Assembly: GCA_050730675.1 (NCBI GenBank)
Contig: JBOHNM010000082.1
Span: 1 to 18,284, forward strand
Source of the DNA: JBOHNM01 sp050730675
Lineage (GTDB): Bacteria > Planctomycetota > Phycisphaerae > Phycisphaerales > UBA1924
DNA: 18,284 nt
Direction of reading: 5' to 3'
The translations under genes and the position numbers were made by a program. Below, piece after piece: positions 1 to 10,001 of this stretch (position 1 is the first letter of the stretch; the number at the start of each line of letters is the position of its first letter). The notes beneath the pieces are model-generated. The model saw nothing but the letters and a program-made list of their open reading frames with translations, did no database searches and was not told the DNA's origin.

Positions 1-579
1 TACGACGGCCGACAGGCGTCGGTCACCTACCCCTTCGAAGCGATCGGATGGACCGGCCTCCTCGTCGAGCCCGGCCCCGCGGCGTACGAGGCCTGCAAGC
101 GCCACCGCCCCAACAGCACCGTGGTCAACGCCGCCGTCTCCAAGAAGAACTCCACCGGCTTCATCGACTTCGTCGAGGTCAAAAGCCCGACGCAGGCCCA
201 CTCCGGGACGCGCTCGCACATCACCACCGCCGCCACCCCCAAGCGCATCCCCGGCGAGGACAAGCTCGTCCGCACCAAGGTGCCGTTGACGACCATGGAC
301 GAGGCCGTGAAGTTCCACCCCGGCCGCATCGACTTCGCCGTGATCGACGTCGAGGGCCATGAGCCCGAACTCTTCGACGGCTTCGACCTCGAACGCCTCC
401 GCCCGCGGGCCCTGCTCGTCGAGGAGTACCCCCTTGGCAGCCGCCCCGAACTCTTCTCCATGCTCAAGTCCCGCGGCTATGAGCCCGTCGGCACCATCGG
501 CTGGAACCGCATCCTCGTCCACCGCGACGAGACCGAACTCATGCAGCGGGCCAAGCTGCTCCAGCTCGACATGGATTAG
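1..579 (+). CDS. FkbM-family SAM-dependent methyltransferase, 3' part (5' end outside window)
   Basis: The reading frame is open from the first base to a TAG at 577-579 and gives 192 residues with no start codon in view, so the gene begins upstream. The visible part matches the second half of an FkbM-type Rossmann methyltransferase: an acidic strand GLLVEPGP near residues 19-26, then NAAVS near 42-46, then the family's DVEGHEPEL near 116-124 followed by DGFDL. Motif I (the glycine-rich SAM loop) must lie before the window. FkbM enzymes usually O-methylate sugars or polyketide hydroxyls, often in surface-glycan gene groups. Its convergent neighbour is a GT11-like glycosyltransferase, which fits that setting. 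The two stop codons overlap within a 4-base TTAG. The substrate cannot be told from the sequence. Codons are C-rich, in contrast to the second FkbM-type gene at 13658, which is G-rich. Confidence 0.85.
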   Translation, partial: YDGRQASVTYPFEAIGWTGLLVEPGPAAYEACKRHRPNSTVVNAAVSKKNSTGFIDFVEVKSPTQAHSGTRSHITTAATPKRIPGEDKLVRTKVPLTTMDEAVKFHPGRIDFAVIDVEGHEPELFDGFDLERLRPRALLVEEYPLGSRPELFSMLKSRGYEPVGTIGWNRILVHRDETELMQRAKLLQLDMD

Positions 580-1511
580 CCGCCGCGCCGGGCACGAATG
601 TGCGCCACCGCGGCGTCGCGAGTGATCACCGTCGGGTGTCCCTGCTGGAACCAGTCAAAGCCATCCCCCTCGGTCCGCTCCAAGTGCCACGCGCAAGTGC
701 CGCCGTAGACCGCGGCCCACGTGCTGAACGTGCTCGGCGGGCCGACGATCAGGTCGCAGTGGGCCATCCGGTACAGGTCCTCCAGCGCCGTCGCCTCGCT
801 GATGCGGCAATCAAACCCGGCAAACTCCTCCGCTGTTCGCGGCTCGTCGGAAAAAATGACAAACAGCGGCTCCGGCCCGCCCAGCGCCTGTCGCAGGCCG
901 GCCATCTCGGTGCGGAACCGCTCGATGCTCAGGAACCAACGCCCGTCGAGGAACGTCCGGTAGTCGCGATGGCGCACATGCACGCCGATCACCGGGCGGT
1001 CCTTTGGCAGCGATCGCGCGAACGCCTCGACGCGCGAACGCTCGGGCTCGCGCGGGGCGAACGCCTCGATGATCGCCGCACGGTGCTCGGCAAGGCCCGC
1101 GGGATTTCGGAAGTTCCAGCCATTGAAATAGATCCGTTGGGACTTGGGTTCCGTGAATGAACTGCCTGACGCCGCGGCCGCAGTGGGGGGCAAGTCCATC
1201 TGCGGATCGCGCTGGCGGGCGCGGATGGTCGTCCCGAACAGCCCCAAGTCCGACGCCGCCCGCATCGCCGCCGTGATTGCCCGCCGCGCCAGAGGCCCGC
1301 GCAGCATTCCCGGCCACGCGGCGGCCTCACCGCCCGCCGGCGAAAGCGGGCTCCGCGCCAGCCGCGGGAACAACGCCGCGTACTTCGCCTCGAACGCCGG
1401 GTTGTAGCAGCGGTACCCCCGCTCGAGCGCGTACGCGTAGATCGCGGCGTAGTGCAGCAACTGGTTGGCCAGTTGGCAGCCGTTGTGCTTGACGATGTAG
1501 ACGGTCGCCAT
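576..1511 (-). CDS. GT11-like (alpha-1,2-fucosyltransferase-type) glycosyltransferase
   Basis: This 311-residue cytoplasmic protein opens with a short strand and a GCQLANQLLHYAAIYAYALE stretch (11-30), like the GGxxNQL...A motif of GT11 and related fucosyltransferases. HVRHRDY (178-184) corresponds to their HxRRxDY sugar-nucleotide motif. SDEP (221-224) and DLYRMAHCDLIVGPPSTFS (246-264) match the later donor-site motifs. It probably transfers a deoxyhexose from GDP-sugar to a surface glycan. Donor and acceptor are inferred. The ATG at 1511 is preferred over an upstream in-frame GTG-type start at 1559, because the extra 16 residues overlap a terminator stem and the conserved fold starts at MATVYIV. 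No strong ribosome-binding site is visible. It is convergent with the FkbM-type gene on its left. Confidence 0.75.
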   Translation of the reverse strand: MATVYIVKHNGCQLANQLLHYAAIYAYALERGYRCYNPAFEAKYAALFPRLARSPLSPAGGEAAAWPGMLRGPLARRAITAAMRAASDLGLFGTTIRARQRDPQMDLPPTAAAASGSSFTEPKSQRIYFNGWNFRNPAGLAEHRAAIIEAFAPREPERSRVEAFARSLPKDRPVIGVHVRHRDYRTFLDGRWFLSIERFRTEMAGLRQALGGPEPLFVIFSDEPRTAEEFAGFDCRISEATALEDLYRMAHCDLIVGPPSTFSTWAAVYGGTCAWHLERTEGDGFDWFQQGHPTVITRDAAVAHIRARRGG

Positions 1512-1543
1512 GGGCTTGGCCCATCGTAACCGTGCCGGGAACG

Positions 1544-1572
1544 AAAAACCCCGCGGCACGGGCCGCGGGGTT
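1544..1572 (-). terminator. Rho-independent terminator of hppA
   Basis: An 11-bp perfect stem (arms 1547-1557 and 1562-1572, core CCCCGCGG) closes a 4-base loop. On the minus strand it is followed by a T run from the A tract at 1544-1548. It lies about 27 bases after the hppA stop codon, the normal position for an intrinsic terminator, and just upstream of the glycosyltransferase start, so it should insulate that gene from hppA read-through. Confidence 0.85.
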
Positions 1573-1598
1573 CGGTGATTGAGCGAGTCCTCAACGAA

Positions 1599-4190
<2,592 letters not shown>

Positions 4191-4325
4191 CACGAGGGGA
4201 ATCTCCGAGGTGCCCGGTCGGAAACCTGGGCAGGGTCAGACTTGAGTGGTGTCAGGATGTGTACCAGAGCGGTCTGCGGCGTTCCACACCGCACACCCGG
4301 GATCGGTCGCGTCTGCCGCCGACCG

Positions 4326-4360
4326 AGAAAAACAAGCGACCGCCCGTCGGGGCGGCCGCT
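4326..4360 (-). terminator. Rho-independent terminator of rpsU
   Basis: Two 11-base arms (4335-4345 and 4350-4360) pair throughout, with a single G-U wobble, around a 4-base loop. The minus strand then reads TTGTTTTTC from the A-rich stretch at 4328-4335. It starts 13 bases after the rpsU TAA. It separates rpsU from hppA, so hppA probably needs its own promoter within 4194-4325, where I saw no strong one. Confidence 0.85.
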
Positions 4361-4373
4361 ATTGGCTCTCAAT

Positions 4374-4601
4374 TTACCCGCGGCTGATGCGGCTGGGCTT
4401 CTCGCCCGACGCGATCAACGCCTCGCGGATCCGCCGCCCGATCGCCTTGCGCATGTCGCGCCGACGACGCTCGGAGGGCTTCTCGTAGTATTCCTTGCGC
4501 TTGATGTCCTTCGTCAGCCCTTCCTTCTCGCAGAGCTTCTTGAACCGACGCAACATCTGGTCGACGGTCTCACCGGAACGGGCCTTTACGCGGATCGCCA
4601 T
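4374..4601 (-). CDS. rpsU: 30S ribosomal protein S21
   Basis: This 75-residue, highly basic protein has the S21 pattern: an N-terminal strand MAIRVKARSGE, then TVDQMLRRFKKLCEKEGL, then KRKEYYEKPSERRRR and a long basic helix. S21 binds the 30S subunit near the 3' end of 16S rRNA and helps initiation. The ATG at 4601 is chosen because MAIRV is where homologues begin and an AAGGA sits 9 bases upstream. A longer in-frame version from 4622 would add seven unconserved residues. The gene looks monocistronic, with a candidate promoter upstream and an intrinsic terminator downstream. Length and composition are normal for the family. Confidence 0.95.
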   Translation of the reverse strand: MAIRVKARSGETVDQMLRRFKKLCEKEGLTKDIKRKEYYEKPSERRRRDMRKAIGRRIREALIASGEKPSRISRG

Positions 4602-4666
4602 GCTGCAAGTCCTTGTGGTCAAAAACCGCCCCGGACGCTCGGTTGTTCGGTCGCCGTGGGGCCGGA

Positions 4667-4695
4667 AGTAAAGGTCAGGGTCCCCGCAGTTTCAA
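4667..4695 (-). promoter_or_regulatory. Candidate sigma70-type promoter of rpsU
   Basis: On the minus strand TTGAAA (4690-4695) is followed after exactly 17 bases by TTTACT (4667-4672). These match the -35 box at 5 of 6 and the -10 box at 4 of 6. Transcription would start near 4660, giving a leader of about 60 bases before rpsU. Planctomycete promoters are poorly known, so this is only a match to the general consensus. Confidence 0.4.
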
Positions 4696-4757
4696 GTCCC
4701 ACTCCCTTCTCGCTCCGTGTTTGGCCGCCGCGGCCCCCGCTGGCCGATGCTCAGGGC

Positions 4758-5231
4758 ATGCCCGTTCCGCCTGCCGCCAACTGTCGCCTCTTCCACCTCG
4801 TTTTCGGGGTCCTGCTGGCCGGCGCAGCCCTTGCGCTCGCCGCTTGCTCTCCCAAGCCGGAGCCCTTCGGCGACCACGGTGTGACCACCTACTGGGCTTG
4901 GGGCGAGGTTTCGACCAACCTGCCACCCCCCTGGGACCAGAAAACCACCGCTGTCGCCGCTGAGGACGCCATGCGTTCCAAGGGGTACATCATCGAGGGC
5001 CGGACCAGCCTCGACGCCGCCCCCTGCCGCATCTTCGGCCGCCCCGGCCGCGGCGACGCCACCGAAGAGACGATCGTCACCGTTTCCAGTTCCGGCGGCG
5101 GCACACGCATCGCCATCTTCGTCCGCCCGACCGGCGACGAAGGGGAGAGCAAGGCGATCCTCAGGGGAATACTCGCGCGGCTGGGTCTCTACGGGCGAAA
5201 CGATCAACGTTCGGCCAACGCGGCGTATTGA
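4758..5231 (+). CDS. Small lipoprotein of unknown function (DUF3568-like)
   Basis: The 157-residue protein has a type II signal peptide: a hydrophobic stretch at about 12-28 and a lipobox LAAC with Cys30 as the lipidated residue. The mature part is small. It contains TTYWAWGEV, then AVAAEDAMRSKGYIIEG and a run of short strands ending in ESKAILRGILARLGL. This alternation of a helix, strands and a C-terminal helix recalls the DUF3568 lipoproteins, but the match is by eye. It should be anchored to a membrane facing the periplasm. The ATG at 4758 is chosen because it gives a proper signal peptide, although no good ribosome-binding site precedes it. The same frame stays open far upstream across hppA on the other strand, which is coincidental. 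It is convergent with the zinc-ribbon gene, with 28 bases between stops. Confidence 0.75.
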   Translation: MPVPPAANCRLFHLVFGVLLAGAALALAACSPKPEPFGDHGVTTYWAWGEVSTNLPPPWDQKTTAVAAEDAMRSKGYIIEGRTSLDAAPCRIFGRPGRGDATEETIVTVSSSGGGTRIAIFVRPTGDEGESKAILRGILARLGLYGRNDQRSANAAY

Positions 5232-5259
5232 CAGGGCCGAAGAAGCTCATATTGCAGCG

Positions 5260-5961
5260 TCATGCCGCTGGCGTGGTGGGCGGATGCGCCGAGACGTCGC
5301 GTGTCGGCGGTGTGATCACCTTCCCAGCCATGCATTGGCGGATGAGGTCACCCACACGCTCAGCGTCCGCGTCGGTACATCGCACGCCCGCGACAAACAG
5401 CGTGACCAGCGAACCGCCCGACTCACCTGTAACCCGGATGCGCCTCCAGAACGGGCTGATCCGCTTGACGTCCATCCGCACCTGGCCGACCCAAGGCGTG
5501 AATTGTGTGTCCAGGAGCGTGCCGTCCGCGGGCGGCTTCATCGGCAGGCGGGCAACGCCCGATGGCGTAAAGACAAAGCGTTCGATCCCCGCACGCTCGC
5601 GTTTGCCCGTGGCGACGAGGAACACCGCCATGCCGACGGCCGCGATCATGATCATCAGCCACACAATCGCCACCGCCGTCCACGTTCCCCCGCGTGCAAA
5701 CGTGGTGAACAGCAACCCAATCGTCTCAACGGCGATGACCGCCAGGATCACCGTCAGCACCCACGCCAGTTTCCGCCAAAGGGGCCCGCCCCGCGAGCGT
5801 TCCGGCACCCCGGTGAGGCACAATTGTTCGGAGTGAAAAGGTGCTCCGCATTCGGGGCAACGCCCGGGTGTCGCGAGGCCGGCCAACGCGTACCCGCAGC
5901 ACAGGCACACTTCCGGATTTGGTGTCCAGGACGGCTCCGGCAATGTCTGAGTGGTGCTCAT
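5260..5961 (-). CDS. Zinc-ribbon protein with two transmembrane helices, function unknown
   Basis: This 233-residue protein starts with a compact zinc ribbon: Cys19-x2-Cys22 in CLCCGYALAGL and Cys35-x2-Cys38 in GRCPECG. This arrangement is abundant in Planctomycetota membrane proteins. Two hydrophobic helices follow at about 66-88 and 94-118. A soluble region with alternating strands (about 125-215) includes FVFTPSGVARL and FWRRIRVTG, and ends in a low-complexity Pro/Thr/Ala tail. Cytoplasmic zinc ribbon plus membrane hairpin suggests an anchored adaptor, but the role is unknown. The ATG at 5961 has GGAA five bases upstream. It lies 42 bases after the DUF5684-like gene on the same strand, so the two are probably co-transcribed. 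Confidence 0.7.
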   Translation of the reverse strand: MSTTQTLPEPSWTPNPEVCLCCGYALAGLATPGRCPECGAPFHSEQLCLTGVPERSRGGPLWRKLAWVLTVILAVIAVETIGLLFTTFARGGTWTAVAIVWLMIMIAAVGMAVFLVATGKRERAGIERFVFTPSGVARLPMKPPADGTLLDTQFTPWVGQVRMDVKRISPFWRRIRVTGESGGSLVTLFVAGVRCTDADAERVGDLIRQCMAGKVITPPTRDVSAHPPTTPAA

Positions 5962-6003
5962 GCCCGTTCCACGACCGCCGGCCGTAGACCCGCCGCGACT
6001 GCA

Positions 6004-6360
6004 TCATGCCGGCAGCGGAGGGCCTTGGTACTGGTCTTTGCCGAAACCCAGGATGGGAAAGAAGACCACCCCGAGCAGACCAAGCCCGATCCCGAAACCC
6101 ACATCCTTGCCGAAGGCCTTGGCGATGCCGACGCACACGATGCAGAAGAAGACGACGCCGGCGTACGGGATCATGCACAGAAGCAGCCACCACCAGGGTT
6201 TTCCCGCGATCTTGCACATGACGTACGTGTTGTAGAACGGAATAATCGCGGCCCATCCCGGCTGGCCCGCCTTCTCGAAGACCTTCCAGATTCCGGCGAT
6301 CACCAGCACGGCGATGGCGAGAAAGACGAGCACGATCACGATGGGGATGACATTGTCCAT
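6004..6360 (-). CDS. DUF5684-like small membrane protein
   Basis: The protein has 118 residues. An N-terminal helix (about 4-24) is followed by WKVFEKAGQPGWAAIIPFYN, then KPWWWLLLCMIP, then AKAFGKDVGFGIGLGLLGVVFFPILGFG. That order of an amphipathic KAGxPGWAAIIPxYN segment, a KPWWW segment and a C-terminal PILGFGxxQY is the DUF5684 pattern. The domain occurs alone or in larger membrane proteins and its biochemical role is not known. About three membrane segments are visible. The ATG at 6360 is preferred over longer frames because GGAG lies nine bases upstream and the preceding sequence is unlike the family. It probably leads a two-gene unit with the zinc-ribbon gene. It is divergent from the ClpP-like gene across 176 bases in which I saw no strong promoter. 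Confidence 0.8.
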   Translation of the reverse strand: MDNVIPIVIVLVFLAIAVLVIAGIWKVFEKAGQPGWAAIIPFYNTYVMCKIAGKPWWWLLLCMIPYAGVVFFCIVCVGIAKAFGKDVGFGIGLGLLGVVFFPILGFGKDQYQGPPLPA

Positions 6361-6536
6361 GAGACGAGTCTCCGGTCTGTGCCGAGTGCCGTGAGACGAT
6401 CGCCACCCGGATCCAGACTGGCGGCAGTCTAATCGACGCCGGTGTCCCGTGCAAGGGGAAGCCCCTGCGTCGAGGTCGCCCACGCGACCGCGGATTGGCG
6501 TGTGATTCGCATACACTTTCGTCTTCGGAGGCACAG

Positions 6537-7802
6537 ATGCGGCACGTGTTCGGCGCGGCAGTTCTGGTGGCGGCAACACTGGTTCACGGCGCGAGCGCCG
6601 CACAGCCGCCCTCCAAACCGGCGGCGCCGGCTGAAACCAAGCCCGATACCTCCGGCCCGCCGACCTGGATGGCCATCCCGCTCGAGGGTGAGTTCGGCAC
6701 GGAAGTGACGGCCGCGGGCGTCGTCGCCGCGATGAACGACGCCAAGAACCGCAAGTTCGGCCATGTTGTCTTCATCGTCGACTCTCCCGGCGGACGGGTC
6801 GAAGACGCCCGCGCGATCGTCGAAGTGCTCAAGCCCTTCTCGGCGACGATCAAGTGTCACTGCGTCGTGAAAAAGGCCGAGGGCGCGGCACTGTGGGTTG
6901 TCGCCGCGAGCGGGACGATCTTCGTTGCCGCCAAGTCCGAGCCTCTGTCATTTGGAATCGCCGGTAATGATGAGGAAGCCAAGGCCGAACGGGCCAGGGC
7001 GGCCGACGGATTCGCCGACGAACTCGCCAAAATCGCCGGGGCCCATGGGCACTCCCCGTGGATCTTTCGCGCCATCGTCGCGCCCAAGTCCGAGTTGTGG
7101 CTGGTGCCGGGGGACAAGCCGGCGCTCTCATCATCAATGCCGGCAGCGGAGAACGCTCGCCAGATCGATGGTCCCGATTCGACGTTGACGCTCAATTCCG
7201 AGCTCGCGGTCGAGTTGAGGCTGGCGCGATCGATCAGCGAGCCCTCCGGTGACCTCGTTGGCGCGGCGCTGGGTGTGGCGCCGTGGCGATCGTCCAAGAA
7301 CGCCGGTGCGGTCCACATGAAGCACGCGGCGATGGAGCTGGTCAGGCTCCGCAAGAACTTCGAGGCGAGTCAGAAGAAGTACACCGAGTCCGTAGACGAG
7401 ATGCAGCGGCGCATGGAGCGGCTGCCCGCGATGAAGGAGAAGGCAGCCGCCGACGACCCCAGCAAGTCGGTGCGGGTCGATTACGCCTATGACCTGGCGT
7501 ATCGACGTCTCATGCCCGAGAGTTCGCGTGCCTGGACCGACCAGACCAACAAGGCCATCGACGACTGGCAAGCCGTCCAGGCCATCGTCCGCGAGGCCGA
7601 CAGCCTGCGCAAGGACGCCCTCCGCGCCGCCGACAGCACCCTGCGTGACGCCCAGACCGAGTTGAAATTCCGGCGTCTGCCCGTGCCGACCGATGCAAAA
7701 CCCCGTGAAGTTCCCAAGCTGAACTTTGACCCCGAGGCCGAGTGGCGGAACGCCGCCAACCAGATCGACAAGCTCAACCGCTCCAAGGGGGGGCCGCGCT
7801 AA
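6537..7802 (+). CDS. Exported ClpP/SppA-fold protein, probably lacking the catalytic serine
   Basis: The 421-residue protein begins with a signal peptide (hydrophobic 5-20, cleavage near ASAAQ). Residues about 44-145 look like a crotonase/ClpP-type domain of the NfeD or SppA kind: IPLEGEFGTEVTAAGV, then FIVDSPGGRVEDA with the usual DSPGG oxyanion loop (82-86), then AEGAALWVVAASGTIFVA (114-131). In active relatives this last segment carries the nucleophile, as in AASAGxYI. Here Gly116 seems to occupy that place, so the protein may bind rather than cut. The C-terminal half is helical, with a probable coiled coil near 260-305 and another charged helix near 350-390. The ATG at 6537 follows GGAGG at five bases, which settles it over the earlier in-frame start at 6495. 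Substrate and partner are unknown. Confidence 0.7.
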   Translation: MRHVFGAAVLVAATLVHGASAAQPPSKPAAPAETKPDTSGPPTWMAIPLEGEFGTEVTAAGVVAAMNDAKNRKFGHVVFIVDSPGGRVEDARAIVEVLKPFSATIKCHCVVKKAEGAALWVVAASGTIFVAAKSEPLSFGIAGNDEEAKAERARAADGFADELAKIAGAHGHSPWIFRAIVAPKSELWLVPGDKPALSSSMPAAENARQIDGPDSTLTLNSELAVELRLARSISEPSGDLVGAALGVAPWRSSKNAGAVHMKHAAMELVRLRKNFEASQKKYTESVDEMQRRMERLPAMKEKAAADDPSKSVRVDYAYDLAYRRLMPESSRAWTDQTNKAIDDWQAVQAIVREADSLRKDALRAADSTLRDAQTELKFRRLPVPTDAKPREVPKLNFDPEAEWRNAANQIDKLNRSKGGPR

Positions 7803-7882
7803 CGAGGGCGATCTTCCAGATTCTTGCGGTCCTAGGCAAAAGACCGGACCCGTCCTAAGTCATTACTCGAACCGAACTTCCG

Positions 7883-8830
7883 ATGCACGCAACCGCCCAC
7901 ACACCGGGCGTGCCCAACGGGCATGCTCGGTTCCAAAGCGGCACCGTCATCGTGGGGGCCTCCCGCTTGAGCGCGGAGGACGCCGCATTCCGGCGTGAAA
8001 CGGCTGCTCGGCTTTGGCCAACCGTGACATTCGCGCTCGCACCCATCGGCTATGTGATCGGAGGTGAACCAGTCCTTGCCGACACCAACACGGCCATCCT
8101 GCTGAACCTCGACCAGCCGTATTCGCGCCTGCGCGTAGACCCGCGCGGCGCCGAGACCGAGTGGATCGAGCTGTCGCCGGAGGTGATGGCCGAACTGGTG
8201 TCGCACGCCCTCCCCGGCCGCGGCGTCGATGTGCGCCGGCCCTTCCCGGTGATGCACGGTCCTGTGCCGTCGCACGCATTCCTGGCGCGGCGGATGCTGA
8301 CCCTCGCCATCGAGTCCGGCGGCGCCGACCCGAATGCCATCGAGAAGGCGGCCATCGGCATCGTGCGCGCAACGCTCGCGAGCGTGCTGGCGCCGCGCCC
8401 GGCCCAGGTGGTGACGATGGCCTGTCTGGAACGCCGGCGCGACGTGGTGGAGTACGTGCGCGAGATGCTCGCGCGACGCTTCCGCCAGCGCGTGCGGCTG
8501 GATGAACTCGCCACCGAAGTCGGCCTCTCCTCCTACCACGTCTCGCGCATGTTCCACGACCTCACCGGTTCGACCATGCGCCGCTACCTCGACCGCCTTC
8601 GGCTCCGCTGGGCTCTCGAGCACATCTGCCGCGACGGGCGGCCGCTGGCGGGGATCGCCCGCGAGGCCGGCTACTGCTCCGAGTCGCACCTCTCCGACGC
8701 CTTCGCCCGTGAGTTCGGCGTGCGGCCCGCAAGAGTGCGCCGGCCGGAAGTGGAGGCACGCATGGCGTTGATCCGCGAGTTGCTTAGCGATGAAATGCGT
8801 GCTGCCCCGCCGGCCGATGAGGCTGCGTGA
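7883..8830 (+). CDS. AraC-family transcriptional regulator
   Basis: This 315-residue cytoplasmic protein has the AraC two-helix-turn-helix module near residues 185-288. The first HTH is VRLDELATEVGLSSYHVSRM, followed by FHDLTG and the linking helix MRRYLDRLRLRWALEHI. The second HTH is PLAGIAREAGYCSESHLSDAF, followed by FGVRPARVR. Residues about 20-110 look like a small cupin-type sensor (GTVIVGA, LLNLDQPYSRLRV), but no ligand can be named. It ends 18 bases from the convergent membrane-protein gene. The preceding gene is on the same strand, 80 bases upstream, so it could be a target or only a neighbour. The ATG at 7883 has no good ribosome-binding site, and a later start is possible. No operator repeats were recognised upstream. 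Confidence 0.88.
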   Translation: MHATAHTPGVPNGHARFQSGTVIVGASRLSAEDAAFRRETAARLWPTVTFALAPIGYVIGGEPVLADTNTAILLNLDQPYSRLRVDPRGAETEWIELSPEVMAELVSHALPGRGVDVRRPFPVMHGPVPSHAFLARRMLTLAIESGGADPNAIEKAAIGIVRATLASVLAPRPAQVVTMACLERRRDVVEYVREMLARRFRQRVRLDELATEVGLSSYHVSRMFHDLTGSTMRRYLDRLRLRWALEHICRDGRPLAGIAREAGYCSESHLSDAFAREFGVRPARVRRPEVEARMALIRELLSDEMRAAPPADEAA

Positions 8831-8848
8831 CGTGGTGAATTGTCCGCG

Positions 8849-9934
8849 CTAGTGCGGGATCCGCTCGCCCTTGAGGTACATGGCACAGTAGTTGGCCGCC
8901 ACCATCCGCGCGTCCTCGTCGGGCCATTTCTCCATGGCCGCGGCGATCGCCCGCACTTCGTCGTCGAAGCGCGCCGGCCGGTAGGCGTCGGCGGTGATGA
9001 GCATCCCCCACATCAGCCCCTTGGCGTAGATCGACTGGTCCTTGGATGCCGCGTCGATCTCGCCCGCCAGCCGGACCATCGTCTTGCGCACCGCGGGGAT
9101 CAGCTCCTGATCGGGCGCCGGGCAATGACGTACATAATTGAGCACCCACTCGCGGTCCATCGGCTTGGGACTCTCGAGGATCCGCTCGATGTTGGCCCGC
9201 AGGTTGGGGAGCCTGGCGATCCGCTCCATGACCTTGACATGATGCGCTTCGGTCTTGTCGATCCCTAGTCGGACCAGAAAGTCCTCGAGCGGGCGGTCGT
9301 CGGTCATCGCGTCCAGTTCGGCGTTCTCCGTGATCGTCGCGGCCTCTTTTCGCTCGGCTTCCTTCTGCCGCTCCTTCTCCTGCTCGGCGTATGCCTCGCT
9401 CTCCCGCTCCGACCGCGCGACCTGCGCCTTGCCCCACATCACGCACCCGGCGACGATGGTCGCCAGCGCCGCCAAGGCCAGCGGACCGCCCACGAGCTTG
9501 GGCCAAAGCTCTTCGACCAGTTTTGCCGGCGGGCGCCACAGCAGGATCGCCAGGTACGCCTGCACGATCAGCGGCAGCACCACCGCGCCGCTCATGCCCC
9601 ACAGCACGCGGCAGTCCGAATTGCGTTCGAGGCCGCCGAACATCCCGACCGTCGAGAGCCCCGCCAGCGCGACGATCGAGACCAGCACCGCTAGCGTCGG
9701 CACGCCCGGCGTCTTGGAGAGCCAATCGAATCCGCCGCAGCCGACGCACATCAGCGCCGCGGCCAGGATCAGCACCCACTGCACCGCCGAGAAGATGATG
9801 AAGACGAACAGCCCCATCGCATCAGGGCCCGAGGGGATGCGCATCGTGAAGCAACTGCTCACCGCCAGGGTCAGCAGCGTGACCAGCAGCGAGCCCACCA
9901 GCGCGAGCGAACCAATGACGGCAACGGCGGTCAT
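8849..9934 (-). CDS. Membrane protein of unknown family with a charged coiled-coil and helical C-terminal domain
   Basis: The 361-residue protein has five hydrophobic segments (about 3-28, 41-64, 80-100, 113-133 and 148-168). A highly charged helix follows at about 170-205 (ARSERESEAYAEQEKERQKE). A soluble region of about 150 residues is rich in short helices (VKVMERIARLPNLRANIERIL, WVLNYVRHC, DEDARMVAANYCAMYL), which may be HEAT-like packing. I do not recognise the family. A GGAG nine bases before the ATG at 9934 supports the start. It lies 67 bases after citrate synthase on the same strand and could be read from the gltA promoter, but nothing links their functions. Part of the coding strand around 9361-9420 encodes the charged helix and is very G-rich, so the plus strand there has 29 C against 13 G. 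Confidence 0.75.
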   Translation of the reverse strand: MTAVAVIGSLALVGSLLVTLLTLAVSSCFTMRIPSGPDAMGLFVFIIFSAVQWVLILAAALMCVGCGGFDWLSKTPGVPTLAVLVSIVALAGLSTVGMFGGLERNSDCRVLWGMSGAVVLPLIVQAYLAILLWRPPAKLVEELWPKLVGGPLALAALATIVAGCVMWGKAQVARSERESEAYAEQEKERQKEAERKEAATITENAELDAMTDDRPLEDFLVRLGIDKTEAHHVKVMERIARLPNLRANIERILESPKPMDREWVLNYVRHCPAPDQELIPAVRKTMVRLAGEIDAASKDQSIYAKGLMWGMLITADAYRPARFDDEVRAIAAAMEKWPDEDARMVAANYCAMYLKGERIPH

Positions 9935-10001
9935 GCGGCAAAACTCCGTGGCGCGGCCCTGGGCCCGCCATCGGTCAGTGCGTCAATTCCCGCACGATCG
10001 A

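Noticed and set aside
600..1400. Several plus-strand open frames across the glycosyltransferase gene
   Set aside because: They are Arg/Ala-rich, have no recognisable motifs, and lie opposite a gene with clear GT11-like motifs.
7803..7882. A terminator after the ClpP-like gene (GGTCC with GGACC)
   Set aside because: The stem is only five base pairs and no T run follows it.
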